The notes below the pieces were generated by a model. That model did not search any database. It was not told the origin of the DNA and saw only the letters and a list, made by a program, of their open reading frames with translations. Source: Filosporella fistucella (taxonomy: Eukaryota > Ascomycota > Leotiomycetes > Helotiales). Taken from it: a stretch of DNA of 64,000 nucleotides. Below, in pieces: positions 11,919-23,067 of the stretch (positions are counted from its first letter, which is position 1; every line of letters starts with the position of its first letter). The position numbers and the translations under genes were made by a program. The stretch lies in assembly GCA_030077755.1 (NCBI GenBank), contig JAQJZZ010000007.1, positions 2,170,001 through 2,234,000 on the forward strand. Reading direction: 5' to 3'.

Positions 11919-12525
11919 TTGATGCATGGAACTGTCCAGTATATATAGAACAAAGGGGACGACTTCATTTCGGTTTTACTAATATAGTTTTCGTAACATG
12001 CCTGAACTGTGCAAGTCTCAGCGATGTTCTTATACTCGCCATTGCTCAACACCGTGATTCATGAACTCAGAAAGAGAAGCCAGTAGAGATGATTTTCCAG
12101 TGCTGATGAAGGTTGAATTGTGGCTTGCAGAGGTCAGAAAAACGAAATAATTGTGATCATGTTCACTCTGGACCGTAATTGACGAAACCGAATTTATGAT
12201 TCGGAAACATCAAATACACGCAAAGCTTGACGCGAGAAAGTCTAATTGTTTCCGTCAAAGTTGCATCAAGCTCCGGCGTCATAAGAAGTGCGAAATCACG
12301 ATCGATGGATCCGATGAAAGTGTACAAAGAAGAGATGTTTTGACCGAGTTGAAACCCTTTCGATGAACACAGGGGAGATTGATGCCTCGCCAAATTCCTT
12401 GAGTGGGCCTCATGTTTCGGGCTTCAACTCAGCCTGGTCCCGTCACATACTGACGACGACCCCTCCATCGCCATCTCACAACCTCAATTTCCTACAATAC
12501 CCATTCTTGAATCCATAGTCTCAAG
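11919..12525. other. Intergenic spacer
   Basis: About 600 bases between two plus-strand genes. A minus-strand frame of 76 codons at 12163-12393 has no recognisable features and is treated as chance. The last ~100 bases are pyrimidine-rich (CCTCCATCGCC... toward the start codon), typical of a fungal 5' leader. Confidence 0.45.
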
Positions 12526-13415
12526 ATGCCGGTATGTACCTCTCTACCACAACACCTTTCCCGCTTCCTGGACCCTAAATACATATCCACAATGCTCACT
12601 TTCACCTAAAATTAACACCGCGCAGGCATACAACTCAATCTTCAACGCCGACTCCTCCCCCCCCACCTGCACCAACATAGGCAACTTTCCCCTGCTGCCA
12701 CTGCGTACGAAAGTGCGCGGTCCAGCCTACACTCTCCCTCCATCCACACTTGCCGCCAATCTCTCTCCAGAGCCCGATTCCGAAAGCTACGATGCATTAG
12801 ATGAGATTCTGAGCTTGTTCCGCGCGAATACGTTCTTTAGAAACTTCGAGATACAGGGACCAGCGGATCGATTGCTGATTTATGGTATTCTGTGGGTTAG
12901 TGAGTGTTTGGCGAAGATTAGGCCGTCGATGAGTGGACGGTAAGTCAGATCCTGAATATTATTTCGTGGAGGCGGCTGCATAGGCTCTGCGAATAACGGC
13001 AGTGGGAGTTGGGAAGTGATTGCCAGAATACGAAAACAATATGTGGAATCTCTACTGAACAATTGCTAATGATCACTCAGGGAAGCACAAAAAGAAGTCC
13101 AGAACATAGCTCTAGACAACAACTTTGCTATTCCAGGAGACCCAGGGTTTCCACTAAATCAGGTTTGTCCATCATTCTTCCCTCTCACGCCAAGCCACAC
13201 CCACCTTTCCTTGGTCTATCTCCCCTAACATATGATAGATGTTCAATCCCCCCTCCACCCGTAACGAAGCCGAAACCCTCCGCTCATACCTCTCCCAAGT
13301 ACGACAAGAGCTCGCAATCAGATTACTGGCAAGAATATACGAGGATGGGAGTGATAAGCCGAGTAAATGGTGGTTGAGCTTTGCGAAGAGGAAGTTTATG
13401 GGAAAAAGTCTGTAG
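12526..13415 (+). CDS. arc18: Actin-related protein 2/3 complex subunit 3 (p21-Arc)
   Basis: Four exons, 12526-12531, 12626-12939, 13081-13162 and 13239-13415, encode 192 aa, matching the usual length. Only ATG-CCG lies in the first coding exon. Diagnostic stretches include the AYNSIFN start, IGNFPLLPLRTKVRGPA, LFRANTFFRNFEIQGPADRL, the LDNNFAIPGDPGFPLN segment, and the C-terminal KWWLSFAKRKFMGKSL. The protein is a structural subunit of the Arp2/3 complex, which nucleates branched actin at endocytic patches and hyphal tips. The gene converges with TRM6 about 430 bases downstream. ARPC3 is the metazoan name; Arc18 is the yeast name. Confidence 0.96.
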
Positions 13416-13847
13416 GGTGGAGTGGTGCTGACGAACCGAACCCGCAATGGAGAGAATGGGAGTAGATCATTGAAAAAAGAATTTAGGTGGTTCGATGCCC
13501 TACAGACCGGGTAAATAGATATGAATGAAAACTACTATTTCAGCATTACAGATAGGCGGTATCACGCCTCACCAAAAGCATTTTAATTTATCCAGATGGT
13601 CGTGGGTTACTGCATGGACAGGATTAAAAAGCTCTCATAGCTCAGATCTTCAGCTACCTACCTACTTACTCCCGAGGGCTGATAACAGGCACATCACGTA
13701 CAGCAGAAGCCGCTAAAAACGCTCCGAATGTCTCACATAAGCATGTACAAGTACATGTAGGGAGTGGCAAGCGGGTCGTGAATAAGCTCATTGCAAGACC
13801 ATTTCATTCATCTCCTAGCATCATGTCCACTTCTTTTTCTCGTTTCA

Positions 13848-15634
13848 TTAAAATTCCGTGTCAACGTTCAAGTTCAAGTCAACTTTCCCCTTACTCTCCA
13901 AATCCCCATTCTTAGTCTCCCCACCCTCCACCTTCTCCTTCTTAGCCACCGACTCCTCCTCAGCAACACCAGCATCATCCTTATCCCTCTTCCTTGCAAA
14001 CTTTCCTCTAGCCTCCACCCTCCCCTCCGCAGGAATGACTCTAACAGCCGTGAACAAATATCCTTCAGCACCTCCTCTGCCCGTCATAACAGGATGTGTC
14101 CGCCCAGGTAGAACCTGCCAATGGCGCACTCTTGCGCTTTGGACGCTAGTGTTCAACAGTAGTGTTGGATTCAGAGGAAAATCTTCATCGCCTTGCCATC
14201 TTGATTGAGCTTCTTGAGAGAGAGATGTGAACGCAGACGGAGGAGCTTGGATGAATGCTGTACGACGGGATGTGGAATAGATGTCTGAGAGGTTGACTAG
14301 AGGCTCAATGACGGGACTGTATATTGCTATTGGAGCGCCTCCGCGAAGTAAAGGAATTGTATGCCGTAGGATGGAAACGGGATCCATGTGAGAGGCTACA
14401 ACTAGCCCGTCGAAACCACCTTCGAGCGTTCTGTCTACGATCGACTTTGTCCTGGTATAGCGACGTAGTTTGCGGTAGTAGGTGCCTCTCTTCCCGGATT
14501 TGAGGGAGGTGAGGGTGTTGGGAGAAATAGGGGCCACAGGTGTTGAATAGGTGGTGTCATCGTCTGGGGAGAGGAGTTGAAGCCAAGAAAGAGGATGGAG
14601 GTTCGTGGATAGAGGGTGACTAGGGGAAGTTGATAGGGCCGTCGGGTCGAACGAGAAGTACTTTAGGAGACTGAGATTTGGTTGAGCGTTGTTGTGGATG
14701 AGAGTTATGGTATTGCTTGTTGCCATCTCGGGATCCCGAACATGGTGGTCTTCTGACTCCTTCATGACAGTAGCATCGTCTGACGGATAAAGTATACCCA
14801 TTCGTTCTGCCAATGCGGCGACCAACAAGCCTCCACTCTCGTCGACTACCAGCCATCTTCCACTTCCAGCTCCAATGCCATCTAACTCCTCGGAAAAATG
14901 AGCATTACTCCAACTGCCAACGAGACCTAACATCTCCTCTCTGATTTCAAGAATCTTGGTAGCGTCCTTTTCTTCCATCATCCAAGTTGTCAACATTGGG
15001 ACATCCAGTGGAAGAATCGTAAATCGTCTCAGATATTTCTTCGTCTTTAGCAACTTATATTTTGCCAGGCTGAATGCAGTCTTCTGCTCAATTCCCAGGT
15101 GACTCGCCATTAATTTGGCGATCAAGTCCTTTCCAGCACCGGTCCCTTCTCGTTTCAATTCTTCGATTTCATCCATTGTCAACGTTTGCCTTGCAGAATC
15201 ATCAATCGTTTCTCGATTTGACCGCATAATCACTTCTCCATTCTCCCCCACAAGCTGGAATTCCACTCCATCGCCACCAATTGTGATCTTGTCATCTGTG
15301 GAGAGACTATTCGCAGCGTTTTCTTCGGCGATTGTATCGGCATGGAGCTCTGATGCAGGCACTATCCTAAGCTCTGAATCCTTTTGACCTGGTTTGCGAT
15401 CGAGCAGTTCGTAGGTAAGGTTGTAAGGTCTGTCGATGATGAGATTCGCGGGGAAGCTTCCATATTTTCCCAATGATATGACACTGATTCAGTCAACACT
15501 GCACAGCAAATAGGCTCAGAATGATGCGCTCACTCGATTGACACTCACGTATTAGGGACTATTTGCATCACTCTCTGAGAGTCAGAGGGTAGTCGGAGAC
15601 AAACAAACGAATTGGCTTTGACAAGAGAATGCAT
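13848..15634 (-). CDS. TRM6: tRNA (adenine-58-N1)-methyltransferase non-catalytic subunit TRM6/Gcd10
   Basis: Exons 15634-15549 and 15483-13848 give 573 aa. The first exon supplies the conserved start (FVCLRLPSD...QIVPNT) and splices into VISLGKYGSFPANLIIDRPY, typical of Gcd10. Further landmarks are MTMDEIEELKREG-like GTGAGKDLIAKLMASH, EQKTAFSLAKYKLLKTKKYLRRF and the C-terminal Rossmann-like half ending GGAPIAIYSPVIEPL. TRM6 binds tRNA and pairs with catalytic TRM61 to make m1A58 in the T-loop, including initiator tRNA. A fungal insertion, LSPDDDTTYSTP and neighbours, interrupts the middle. The tail is lysine/glutamate-rich. The transcript ends convergently with ARPC3. Confidence 0.94.
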
Positions 15635-16638
15635 AATGGAATACCGTATGGATGTGATATCCGGATGGTATGTATCTTTGTGTTATCTTGGGCCGAGGAA
15701 CAATAACGAGGCTGGCTGTTGAGGCATGGTGTTGATGAAAAAAGGTGCCAGCCTCGTGGTCAAATTTTTCGACTTTCTCCAACTTTCAGCCTTCTGCTGA
15801 GTCAGTCAGTGCAGGGTTACTCCTCGTGGACATGTGAAATTCGTTCCAGGCGATAAGAGACATGCAACAATGAAATGGATGGATCAATTTTCAGACAAAG
15901 CTTTGAGCTATGGATAGAGCTACAGGTTTACCATTTCTTCTATTTTTCTCAGGTGCTCACTCTCATCAATAGACAACGTTAAAGCTTGTCATAACGTTGT
16001 CTATATGAAGCCAAATGCACGGATCTCGACGTTATCACCAGCCACAGTAAGCGGCACAGAGAGGCAAACCTGAAGAAGACGCGTAACTCTCGACGTAGTC
16101 AAAACTCCAAATGGTAACACTTGGTAGCTGCCTACACAAAGCTTGACCATAGAAGACACGAGAAATAAACAATAAGCCTTTAATCAATGTTTGCCAATAT
16201 AATCTAACGATTCAATTGGTCTCTGCCATACTAATTCACATTTGCTCAACTCCCTATCTGCTTACGCCACTTCAAAGCTATCTTTAGGGACTGTGGCTGA
16301 TACGCATCGATAAACGATACGATTCGTACGAGTCAAGTTGCTATCCGAGAACCTGGAAGTTGACTTACTTTCCTGACAGCATTTGCTTCTTTCGCAGCCA
16401 AAACATCTCCATAGTATTTTCGACTTCTTTGCAGTCGCCAGGGCAAATGTCGGTTTCATGCGATTGACTTCTTTGCCGCAATCAATTTGGAAATGATCTC
16501 AAATTTAGGCAGTCATTAACTGTACCCTGTTCCAGCCTCCCGAACATCGAAACTTGTAACATCACGAACTGACGTTAGAAATTGCGCAAGTTTTTGGATA
16601 TTTCTCACATTACAGAGATTGCGAATCAATCATTCGAA
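15635..16638. other. Divergent promoter region between TRM6 and MINDY genes
   Basis: About 1 kb separating two divergently transcribed housekeeping genes. It contains a direct/inverted word pair around AACGTTGTCTAT/ATAACGTT (15970-16010). A 65-codon minus-strand frame at 16262-16459 has no recognisable features. No RNA gene was identified. Confidence 0.5.
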
Positions 16639-19449
16639 ATGGTTACTCGGAAGCCAGTGCCAGCATCTGCGACTTCGAATCTCAATGCCAATGCTGCTCC
16701 ACCATACCCAGTTACTCCTCTCACAGCAAATCCACCTGCGTCATTTCGAGTTGAGGATGTAAAAGGTCAGCTTCGATCATCAGAGTCGGAAACGAGTTCG
16801 TTGGATGGTTGGGCAGAGGAGGGACAAAATAAACACAATGCGGATCAGAAACCAGCTTTGCCGGACTCATTAAGAGTTGGCCCGCAAGGATTTACTCCAA
16901 ATAGCTCGCAAGAACGATTGAGGGTAGCTGGAGAAACGAACCCCTTCCTGAAGAAAAACAATACTGGGAGCACAGTTGAAAAGGAGAGCAGTGCGGAGGC
17001 TTGGGGAGATCGGACTGGCACACCTCCAAATCGTCCCCCAATTCCACAGAGTATGTTCCTTCCTGTGATTTGTATATTACTCACTAATTCGCAAGCAGCA
17101 CTTCCACCCGAGGAACTCGAGAAGTTGTCTATTTCCGAACCAAGCACAAATCCGTGGCAACCAGCCCTCAACGAAGCATCGACAACCTCAAGATTACAAG
17201 TGCAGCGGACAGGATCTGGAGACGAAATTTGGTTGGCACCCGAAGGCCCTCCACCTGGCCATGTATCATCAAGACCAGTCATGCAAAATGCGGACTCAGG
17301 CGATGGTGTTTGGCTCGCACCTGAAGGCCCTCCACCAGGACACTCACCTGCAGCCCCAATCAGTACCCAGAAGCCAATTCTAATAGATATTGAGGAACCA
17401 GAATCCCCTGCCTGGGACGAGGATGAAGCTTCGCCGGTAATACATGAAATGCCTGCGGAAAACATTAAAGAGACACAGCAAATGAATGAGGATAGACATG
17501 CGTGGGATGACAACACTGGGCACCCTCTTCATCAGAATCCTGTTCAGCAATCACAACCAACAAAGCAAGAGCCATGGAATCTCGTTGACCATGAGCCTGT
17601 AGGAGAACAGCAAACCGGAGTTGTAGCTGGTCCGTCTACAGAAGAGCAAGCACCTGCGCTTCCCCCCAGAAGATCACAAGAACAGCCTCCAGCTCAACCT
17701 CCAAGGCCGGTTATCGATACAGATGTAAATACTAGTAGTACCTCAGTAACATCGCCAGGTTCGACGGCACGAAAGCAGAAAAAAGAAACATATGAAATCA
17801 AGAAAATTACATGGCATGATGTGTCAGCCGCTCATAATCCACGAGTCTCTCCAATCTTGGTTCAGAATGCCAATGGACCATGTCCACTTTTATCTTTGGT
17901 CAATGCATTGACTCTTTCAACTCCTGCTGGGGTTGAGACAGCTCTTGTGGAGACTTTGAGATCACGAGAACAAGTTAGTTTAGGATTACTATTGGATGCA
18001 GTTTTTGACGAACTGATGTCTGGTCGCCGGGGTGAAGCAGCTCAAGAGCTACCAGATGTCAGCGATTTATACTCCTTTCTCATTACACTTCACACTGGCA
18101 TGAACGTCAATCCTCGTTTCTTCCCATTGCCGCCGACCAGATCACCCAAAGATCCTCGAAATTCAATGTCACATGTTCATCCTAGCGTACGAGAAGCAAC
18201 ATTGCCTGGATCGTTTGAGGAAACAAGAGAAATGAAACTTTACAGCACCTTTTCGATTCCACTCATCCACGGCTGGTTGCCCGAACAAGATTCGCCAGCA
18301 TATCATGCACTGAAAAGATCTGCTACTTCATACGAAGATGCCCAGAACTTAATGTTCCGAGAAGAGGAGCTTGAGGAAAAGCTTACTAGAGAAGGCTTGA
18401 GTTTTGAAGAGCAGGGCACGCTTGAAGATATTGCCACCATTAAAGCTTTCTTTGCAAGCCATGCAACTCAACTTACAAGGCATGGGCTGGATACAATTAC
18501 TCAGTCATTGGCTCCTGGCTCGGTGGCAATACTATTTAGAAATGATCATTTCTCGACACTCTATCGCCATCCCGATACGCTACAATTACTTCAACTAGTG
18601 ACAGATATGGGATATGCTGGTCACGCAGAGGTAGTTTGGGAATCTCTCATTGATGTAAACGGTGAGAATGCAGAATTCTTTTCTGGGGACTTCCGTCTTG
18701 TTGGAGGTGCTCCAGCTACTCCTTCGGCGGCACCAGGGGACGGTTGGACAACTATTCCAACCCGGCGTAGCCAAAATCACGTTCCTACGGCTAGCACATC
18801 ATCTCAGCACGATCCTCCTCCACCTCAATCACCAAGTACCGAACAAGAAGACCATGATCTTGCTTTAGCTTTACAGCTTCAAGAAGAAGAGGAGGAGCGT
18901 CATCGTAACGAAATTGCTCGTAGGCAAAGAGAGACAGAACTGAGTCAGCAATATATCGAGCAACAAGGTCACAACACTAGTGTTCCTGTATCACAACGTG
19001 GTGGGCGAGGTCGAGGTGATGGACCCGTGAGAGGAAGTGGTCGTGGTCGTGTTCCTCCAGCCACAAGAAGCAACAACACACCAGAAGTTCGACCAATGGT
19101 CCCTCCTCGCCGACCCGGTGCAGGTGGTCGACCTGTCGATCCAGAAGCGGGCGTTGATGCCCCACCACCAAGTTATGAGCAAGCAGCTGGTCAAGCTGCT
19201 TATGTTCCTCCTGAAGATCACCCAGCTCATCCAAACGCAAGCCCCAATGGCCAAACTCCAGGTAGGAGGATGAGTGCTTATGCCACCAATTCTACAAATA
19301 TTCAAGGAACACCTACAGGTCGGACTGGTCGAAGAGGCACCGGACCAACACTCATTGAGCAGATTCCGACTGGGAGGAGAAATACCGCCACGGCGCAACA
19401 AAATGGCGAGGGTGGAAGTGGGAGGGAGAGAGATTGTGTGGTTATGTGA
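16639..19449 (+). CDS. MINDY-family deubiquitinase (MINDY-1/2 type, DUF544)
   Basis: 920 aa with one 48-base in-frame intron (17051-17098) that leaves the frame open when unspliced. The ATG at 16639 is the first in frame. The catalytic domain starts near residue 380 (YEIKKITWHDV) and carries the nucleophile Cys399 in NANGPCPLLSLVNAL and the catalytic His621 in FRNDHFSTLYRH. A ubiquitin-binding MIU-type helix follows at about 722-742 (DHDLALALQLQEEEE). The protein ends in CVVM, a CaaX box predicting farnesylation and membrane association. MINDY enzymes trim long K48-linked ubiquitin chains. The N-terminal ~370 residues are disordered and Pro-rich, with a duplicated GDxxWLAPEGPPPGH unit. The C-terminal region is RG- and Pro-rich. 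Confidence 0.95.
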   Translation: MVTRKPVPASATSNLNANAAPPYPVTPLTANPPASFRVEDVKGQLRSSESETSSLDGWAEEGQNKHNADQKPALPDSLRVGPQGFTPNSSQERLRVAGETNPFLKKNNTGSTVEKESSAEAWGDRTGTPPNRPPIPQSMFLPVICILLTNSQAALPPEELEKLSISEPSTNPWQPALNEASTTSRLQVQRTGSGDEIWLAPEGPPPGHVSSRPVMQNADSGDGVWLAPEGPPPGHSPAAPISTQKPILIDIEEPESPAWDEDEASPVIHEMPAENIKETQQMNEDRHAWDDNTGHPLHQNPVQQSQPTKQEPWNLVDHEPVGEQQTGVVAGPSTEEQAPALPPRRSQEQPPAQPPRPVIDTDVNTSSTSVTSPGSTARKQKKETYEIKKITWHDVSAAHNPRVSPILVQNANGPCPLLSLVNALTLSTPAGVETALVETLRSREQVSLGLLLDAVFDELMSGRRGEAAQELPDVSDLYSFLITLHTGMNVNPRFFPLPPTRSPKDPRNSMSHVHPSVREATLPGSFEETREMKLYSTFSIPLIHGWLPEQDSPAYHALKRSATSYEDAQNLMFREEELEEKLTREGLSFEEQGTLEDIATIKAFFASHATQLTRHGLDTITQSLAPGSVAILFRNDHFSTLYRHPDTLQLLQLVTDMGYAGHAEVVWESLIDVNGENAEFFSGDFRLVGGAPATPSAAPGDGWTTIPTRRSQNHVPTASTSSQHDPPPPQSPSTEQEDHDLALALQLQEEEEERHRNEIARRQRETELSQQYIEQQGHNTSVPVSQRGGRGRGDGPVRGSGRGRVPPATRSNNTPEVRPMVPPRRPGAGGRPVDPEAGVDAPPPSYEQAAGQAAYVPPEDHPAHPNASPNGQTPGRRMSAYATNSTNIQGTPTGRTGRRGTGPTLIEQIPTGRRNTATAQQNGEGGSGRERDCVVM

Positions 19450-20226
19450 TGTTATGATTGATGGAAATAAGAATGGGAAACGAGCGGGCGTCTTGGGGAT
19501 TTTTGGGTGTTGGGCCGTTTGAGGTGTATATTTGCCTTCTTGCTCGAGTGAGAGTGAGAAATGGTTTCAAAGTCGGTCGTAGTGATTACTTAATGCATAT
19601 ACTTGATACCTCCTTTGACCTTCTACTCATACTATTGAAATGGGTATAAAAAATAAATCTTTCAAACACCCTGTCTTCTCGAACAATAGAAACGAGCGGT
19701 TGCACAGAAGAAATGTATCACGCAATGATCTCCTCGAAACTAGCTTCCCTTTCCCAGCAAGCCCAAATACATGGTCAGGGACCTAAGGTATGAAATCTCG
19801 AATACCAGGGTGGCTAGACTCCCCCTGCTCTTGACTGTAAACCACTAAATTTCAGTCGAAACAAATAACGCATGAAAAAACGTCTTAAAATCTGGTGATC
19901 CCTGATCCTGGCATTAAAATCATCTCATTTGCAATTCTGCAACTGCCACTTCGTCCCAGCCAAGTTTCCATTTACTGATCAGCAGAAAAGACTAACGCCG
20001 CTTTGTACGAAAAAGACAGGATGGCATGTTTGTGGATAAAATTTTCATATCTCTCATTCATCTCGTACAATGCAGGTAATACCTCAGGTATCTAAATATA
20101 CACTCCTCTTTTTCAAGACTCAAAAAATTACGAACTCAAGAATAAACTTCACCTCTCTATCTCAAAACAACCCCACTTTTCTCATCTCTAACCTCAAGCT
20201 TCCTCCACGTTCCACTAGGGTTTGGA
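19450..20226. other. Convergent 3' intergenic region
   Basis: About 780 bases between the ends of the MINDY gene (plus) and the cupredoxin gene (minus). Short open frames at 19458-19649 and 20070-20339 lack coding character. Nothing further is recognised. Confidence 0.5.
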
Positions 20227-20988
20227 TTAAACGATCAATCCTCCAAATGCACCAGCCATTACCGCTGTGCCCGCCATCAATACCCATCTCACGCCTCCGA
20301 AGCTCTCTACACCGGCACTTTTCGTGTTCGACGAGGTAGGAGCACTGGAGGTGGATGATTCAGTGCTAGAAGATGTATTTGTGCTGCTCGCCTGAGAGAT
20401 GGAGAAACCCTTTACTTGAGCCGGAGCAACGGTATTTGTGACATTGGCGGCGTTCTTGATGTATGTTTCAAGAGTCTTGGAGCCATCGGCTCTGTAGATT
20501 TATTAGCATCTGGATTATACAAGGGGACACAGGTTGGAAACTTACGGAGGATTAATCACACCCGACATTCCCTTCTGACAATGGCCTGGGTTGGCGCAGT
20601 AGAACCAAATAGCTTTCGTATCGTTGACCGTGATACTGAAGACCTCTGGGTTTACCCCCGAGGTGGTAGTAATGGGGCCGGTGAAGAAAGACGCATTGTT
20701 CGTGAGCGGGATACAAGGGTTCGAGAAATTGGACTGCGCGATGCTGTGTTTTGTGGGGTAGAAGTGGAATTCTACGACTTGGCCTACAGTGGCGTTTATG
20801 ACTGAGGGAGAGAAGGTAAGGCCGCCGTCACCGACTTTGACGGTGTGCACTGCACTGTTGGAAGACGAGGTTGCGGATGCTGCTGCCGCTTTGACGGCTG
20901 TGGTGGTAGGGTCGGAGGAACCGTAGTTGTATTGTGCGAGAGTAAGGGGAAGGAGGGAGGCGAGAAGAGTGAGTGTGGTGGAATGCAT
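20227..20988 (-). CDS. Secreted cupredoxin-domain protein, probably GPI-anchored
   Basis: Two exons, 20988-20546 and 20491-20227, encode 235 aa. Residues 1-18 (MHSTTLTLLASLLPLTLA) are a signal peptide. The cupredoxin fold spans roughly residues 45-150 and retains a full type-1 copper ligand set: His in PTKHSI, Cys in WFYC, His in PGHC and Met in QKGMSG. After the domain comes a Ser/Thr-rich linker and a hydrophobic C-terminus (VLMAGTAVMAGAFGGLIV) preceded by small residues, fitting a GPI-anchor signal. This matches fungal extracellular serine-rich/plastocyanin-like wall proteins. Its redox partner is unknown. Confidence 0.9.
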
Positions 20989-23067
20989 ATTGAATTTAGT
21001 TTTGGTTTCGTAACTGAGTGAGTAATTGATAGAGGGAGATAAAAATGACTAAGCCCAGCTTGGTACGATTAAGAATAGAAGAGGAGTAAGATTGAAGCGA
21101 AGCAAAGTAAGAGAAAGAATGAGGTGATATGAGAAAGATACTTCACATTCCAGACGGAAAGCAGAGACTATTTATCTCTTCTCCACCTCCTCAGGTAATC
21201 TGGCGTAGTGTAACATGCTCCCGACAACCCTCCTCCTCATCCAAACGCCACATACCAAGCTTTCTTGGCATTCCAGGTTTCAAGCGCCCGAAGCGTCGTT
21301 GAGGTGACAGCGGCGTCCAGTCTGAGTGATGAGATGGACTAGGGGTGGTAGGGGGGCTGGTCACTTTTGATACGGAGATGATACGCAGAGGGACTTGGGG
21401 GCAACCTGGGGCGGTTGTGTGCTCTTTTTTTGGTCCAGTGTCCACACACCTGGTGAAAATTCAAAGAGGTAACGGAGATTCAGACCCCATTCCAATGATG
21501 CATCTCCAATAATCGTAATTTGAGCTCGAAGTGAAGTGGAGAAGGGAATATACATTGGTGGAGAGGAAGCAAGTCTTCGGGTGATAAGGTAATAACAGCG
21601 ACTTGCAGCAACCTAGTATGCAGCTAAAGCCACCCTTATTAGCAATAAGCTCTTCTCCACTCACCTCCACACTCTTATTTTGACTTTCCTATACACTCGC
21701 ATCAGTATCAATATCTGCAGCTGCAAATACTCCTCTGGGTTTGAACTTCTGTAGAGAAATCCTCTGTGATCCGTCGAGAAACATTTCCCTCATCAAATCA
21801 AAAGGTCCAAGCAAACCTCTCTCCCCTCGAAACAATCATCCCTTCTCCTCTTTCTCATCTCATCTCAATCCAAAGCCCGAAATCCAACCTCGACAGCGGG
21901 AACCAAGCGAGCGTGCAGACCGATTCAATGATACGCACCACTCACCATCTCCCTCCGCAGCCCAGCAAACGCCGACCCGTTTCACAGCGTGTGATTCTTC
22001 CCCCCATCACCTTAAGATACGCAAATAAGGTCGTGCATCGGGTCAATAATACGGAAGGGCATTCTGCTTTCATGACCAATACGATGTTGTATAATTCATC
22101 TCCGGGGCGGGTGTAAAGGGGATTTGTTTCGAGGCTCTCTTGTTCAGGAGATGTTTGTTTCGTTCTTCGTCTGAAGTTTGTTTTGGGTTGCTGTCGGCTG
22201 AACGTGGCTTGGCGTTTGAACACTGCCCAGGTGAGGTTAAACGCTTTGGCTTCGCACGTGATGTGGTAACTTTTCCGTTTTCTCACGGTCCTTTGTAATG
22301 TTCATACCTCCACTTGAAGTCCTGCGCTTTTGGTATGCAGAGTCTCAGTCATAAGTGTCACCAGCAAGAGTATGTGAATTTCTCCTTGATTCTGCAGTCT
22401 TTTACCTGAGTGTGAATAGTCGGCTATCTATCATGAATCCCAAGGATGCAACGCTTTGTTTGTCAAGGATAGACCAGCCCCTGCTGGTAAAAATAACTAA
22501 GGTTCATTGAGCTATGCAGACGTACGGAATCCAGATGTTTGTCTTCTCTCTCTCACCAATCTTCCACTGGATATCTAGTCATGCCTGGTCGACCTCACCT
22601 GCAGGGAAGAGTGGAAATTTTTGTCACGTGATGCACACACCCCTTCCAGTGCTGTCTCCTTATTTTGCTCTCTGATCCTTTCCTGACTAAACATATATTT
22701 CTTTACGATGAGCTGCAGCTTAGGATACCGTTTGATCTTATATTTCTGAATTGAGCGTTTCCTCTCATTGATGTCGTATAAGATTTCCAGGTAGGAAGTT
22801 ATATTTTCCAAAAAGGAGCATTCGCTCTGTTCTCGATTTTCTCAGGTATCGTGGATCAGGTTTAGAGTCAATGCCGCCCACAAAGAATATAATTCCATTC
22901 GATGAGTCCGCGTTCGTCTACCTCCAATGTCTCCGTCGTCGTCATCTTAGTGGACAAAGGAACAATGAGAACAAAGAATGCAATGCTGTGATCGCAAATT
23001 TGTATCCTCGACCCAGATTTTCAGCCATGGTTGATTTGATTTACTTTGCTCTACAGTGCTCTCAACC
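20989..23067. other. Gene-poor 2.1-kb interval
   Basis: Promoter space between the divergent cupredoxin and kinase genes. Plus-strand frames at 21741-22116 overlap one another and consist of low-complexity Ser/Pro/His codons from a pyrimidine-rich stretch, so I do not call them. A 79-codon frame at 22871-23110 overlaps the kinase start in another frame and does not splice to it in phase. Confidence 0.45.

Noticed and set aside
16845..17516. 223-codon minus-strand frame inside the MINDY gene
   Set aside because: Antisense shadow of the duplicated Pro/Gly-rich region in the N-terminal part of MINDY.
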